Below are positions 5,717 through 7,075 of a stretch of DNA of 7,075 bases, piece after piece; position 1 is the stretch's first letter, and the number at the start of each line of letters is the position of its first letter. The translations under genes were made by a program, and so were the position numbers. The stretch covers positions 1 to 7,075 of the forward strand of contig JAJFTX010000011.1 of NCBI GenBank assembly GCA_021372715.1, given 5' to 3'. The notes beneath the pieces are model-generated. The model saw nothing but the letters and a program-made list of their open reading frames with translations, was not told the DNA's origin and searched no databases. This DNA is from Methanobacterium sp. GTDB taxonomy: Archaea; Methanobacteriota; Methanobacteria; Methanobacteriales; Methanobacteriaceae.

Positions 5717-5767
5717 TTAAGTTTAGGATATGAAAGTAAATATTCATTAAAATGCTATACTGATAAT

Positions 5768-6559
5768 ATGCGCAGTAAACTTGAAATTATTTTCATATCC
5801 ATATCTTTTATTTTTACAGCCTTTTTATTCGTTATAATTGGGAGTATATTCATTATTCCATCTCCTGATGGATTTTTGCAATCTATATTCTCAGAAGAGA
5901 TGATAACAGCCCTCAAATTAACCTTATCAACCTCAATATTAGCAGCATTTTTTGTTATGATAATTGCTATTCCCACCGCCTATTCGTTTTCAAGATATTC
6001 CTTTCCCTTAAAAAATATATTGAAGAGTATTTTGGATCTTCCCATTGCTTTTCCCGAAATTGTGTTGGGTATCGCTTTGTTGATGATATTTGGAAACCGA
6101 TTTTTAGGTCCATTTTTGAATAATTTAGGCATTGATATTATTTTTACTACCACAGGTATAATAATTGCGCAATTCTTTGTAGCTCTCCCCTATGCTGTTA
6201 GAATATTATATTCAACTTTTAATTATGTTAACCCGAGATATGAGTTTGTTTCCAGGAGTTTGGGATATGGGGAGTTTGAAACTTTTAGAAAAATAACCAT
6301 TCCATTAGCTAAAGGTGGGATATTTGCTTCTTCTGTGGTTACACTGGCCAGATGCATAGGAACATTCGCTGCAGTCCTTTTAGTGGGTGGAGGAACTTAT
6401 TTAAAGACTGAAACATTATCTATTGCTATATATTATAATCTATCGCTGGGAAACATAGATGCAGCGATAACCGCCAGTATATTACTGGTAATAATATCTT
6501 TTATAGCCATATTTTTATTAGAAAAATATGCACAAGAAAATATTGAAGGATTAGGTTGA
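5768..6559 (+). CDS. modB: ModB-type ABC transporter permease
   Basis: This 263-aa integral membrane protein has about six hydrophobic segments, near residues 7-30, 50-75, 90-109, 125-148, 185-208 and 234-252. The cytoplasmic coupling (EAA) loop is visible at 158-181, YEFVSRSLGYGEFETFRKITIPLA, with the expected Gly and the IxxP end. Further family marks are LPIAFPEIVLGIALLMIFG (91-109) and LARCIGTFAAVLLVGGG (193-209), where ModB/CysW proteins usually have ARALGEFG. It forms the transmembrane path of the importer fed by the binding protein. The gene starts 51 bases after the modA-like stop. The ATG has no strong ribosome binding site, only an AT-rich TGATAAT stretch, and no better upstream start is in frame. 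The family is firm; the substrate is inferred from neighbours. Confidence 0.87.
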   Translation: MRSKLEIIFISISFIFTAFLFVIIGSIFIIPSPDGFLQSIFSEEMITALKLTLSTSILAAFFVMIIAIPTAYSFSRYSFPLKNILKSILDLPIAFPEIVLGIALLMIFGNRFLGPFLNNLGIDIIFTTTGIIIAQFFVALPYAVRILYSTFNYVNPRYEFVSRSLGYGEFETFRKITIPLAKGGIFASSVVTLARCIGTFAAVLLVGGGTYLKTETLSIAIYYNLSLGNIDAAITASILLVIISFIAIFLLEKYAQENIEGLG

Positions 6560-6560
6560 T
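6553..6560 (+). promoter_or_regulatory. Ribosome binding site of the ATPase gene inside the permease stop region
   Basis: AGGTTGAT overlaps the TGA stop of the permease (6557-6559) and lies five bases before ATG 6566. It supports that start and translational coupling of permease and ATPase. Confidence 0.5.
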
Positions 6561-6565
6561 TTAGT

Positions 6566-7075
6566 ATGTTTTTAAATATTAAAGATTTATGTGTGGATCT
6601 AGGACAATTTCACTTAAAAAATGTGGATCTTAGTCTTGAAAAAAATGATTATCTAGTTCTAATTGGGCCTACTGGCTCAGGTAAATCAGTGCTTCTAGAA
6701 ACTATAGCAGGGTTTTTCAGTCCCTATAAAGGAAAAATACTCCTGGAAGGTAAGGATATAACCAATCTTAAACCTGAAAAAAGGGGAATTAGTATCATTT
6801 ATCAGGACTATGTTCTTTTTCCAAATATGAATGTCTATGAAAATATCGCTTATGGTTTGAAGAAAAAAATAGATGATAAGGATTTGATAGAATCTAAGAT
6901 CTTAAACCTGGCTAAACTTCTTAAAATAGATCATCTTTTAGAGAGAAATCCAGAAACACTCAGTGGAGGGGAAAAACAGAGAACTGCTATTGCTAGATCT
7001 TTAATTGTAGAACCCAATATATTGTTGATGGATGAACCTTTCAGTGCTCTTGATATAAACACCCAGGCTTATCTA
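6566..7075 (+). CDS. ABC transporter ATP-binding protein, ModC/WtpC type (3' end missing)
   Basis: The first 170 codons are present and the frame is still open at the window edge. The nucleotide-binding motifs appear in order: Walker A GPTGSGKS (residues 34-41), Q-loop IYQDYVLFPNMNVYENIAYGL (78-98, Gln80), signature LSGGE (132-136) followed by KQRTAIARSLI, Walker B ILLMDEP (152-158, with catalytic Glu157) and D-loop SALD (160-163). The H-loop histidine and any C-terminal oxyanion-binding (TOBE-like) domain lie beyond the window, so ModC cannot be separated from WtpC or other oxyanion ATPases and no symbol is given. It would energise the permease encoded six bases upstream. All motifs seen are intact, so the protein is expected to be active. 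Confidence 0.9.
   Translation, partial: MFLNIKDLCVDLGQFHLKNVDLSLEKNDYLVLIGPTGSGKSVLLETIAGFFSPYKGKILLEGKDITNLKPEKRGISIIYQDYVLFPNMNVYENIAYGLKKKIDDKDLIESKILNLAKLLKIDHLLERNPETLSGGEKQRTAIARSLIVEPNILLMDEPFSALDINTQAYL

Overview
The window reads as chromosomal DNA of an AT-rich methanogenic archaeon, most likely of the order Methanobacteriales (Methanobacterium-like). The reasons are two proteins of the FmdE family (named after the molybdenum formylmethanofuran dehydrogenase operon), a DUF364 protein, AT-rich intergenic DNA with TATA-type elements, and Shine-Dalgarno sites matching AGGAGGTGAT. The species call is inference. All recognised genes lie on the + strand, and I found no RNA genes, CRISPR array or insertion sequence.

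Layout: (1) 1-73 is probably the last 23 codons of a gene that begins outside the window. (2) 74-454 is an AT-rich promoter region with T-runs, a 24-bp near-palindrome centred on a TATA-like sequence, and a second inverted repeat close to the first gene. (3) 455-2421 is a tight operon: an FmdE-family protein with a C-terminal zinc ribbon, a DUF4213/DUF364 protein started at TTG, and a small class I SAM-dependent methyltransferase. (4) 2422-3079 is a 658-base non-coding gap with short palindromes. (5) 3080-4534 holds a second, different SAM methyltransferase followed by a second FmdE-family protein of the same length (193 aa) as the first, but with the metal-binding CPG cysteine replaced by serine. 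(6) 4535-4903 is non-coding and contains a 25-bp direct repeat whose copies lie exactly 50 bp apart, just upstream of the transporter. (7) 4904-7075 is a ModABC-type oxyanion ABC transporter operon: substrate-binding protein, permease and the first 170 residues of the ATPase, which is cut by the window end.

Working picture (inference): the transporter probably imports molybdate or tungstate, metals that hydrogenotrophic methanogens need for formylmethanofuran dehydrogenase and, where present, formate dehydrogenase. The two FmdE proteins and the DUF364 protein (a family linked by structure to heavy-metal chelation) would be soluble metal-handling or metallocofactor proteins. The two methyltransferases could modify a small chelating ligand. 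The repeated pairing of FmdE with a methyltransferase, once with DUF364 and once in reverse order, next to a metal-oxyanion transporter is the most interesting feature. It suggests an uncharacterised metal acquisition or cofactor-maturation locus rather than a standard fmd operon, since no fmdA/B/C/D subunit is present here.
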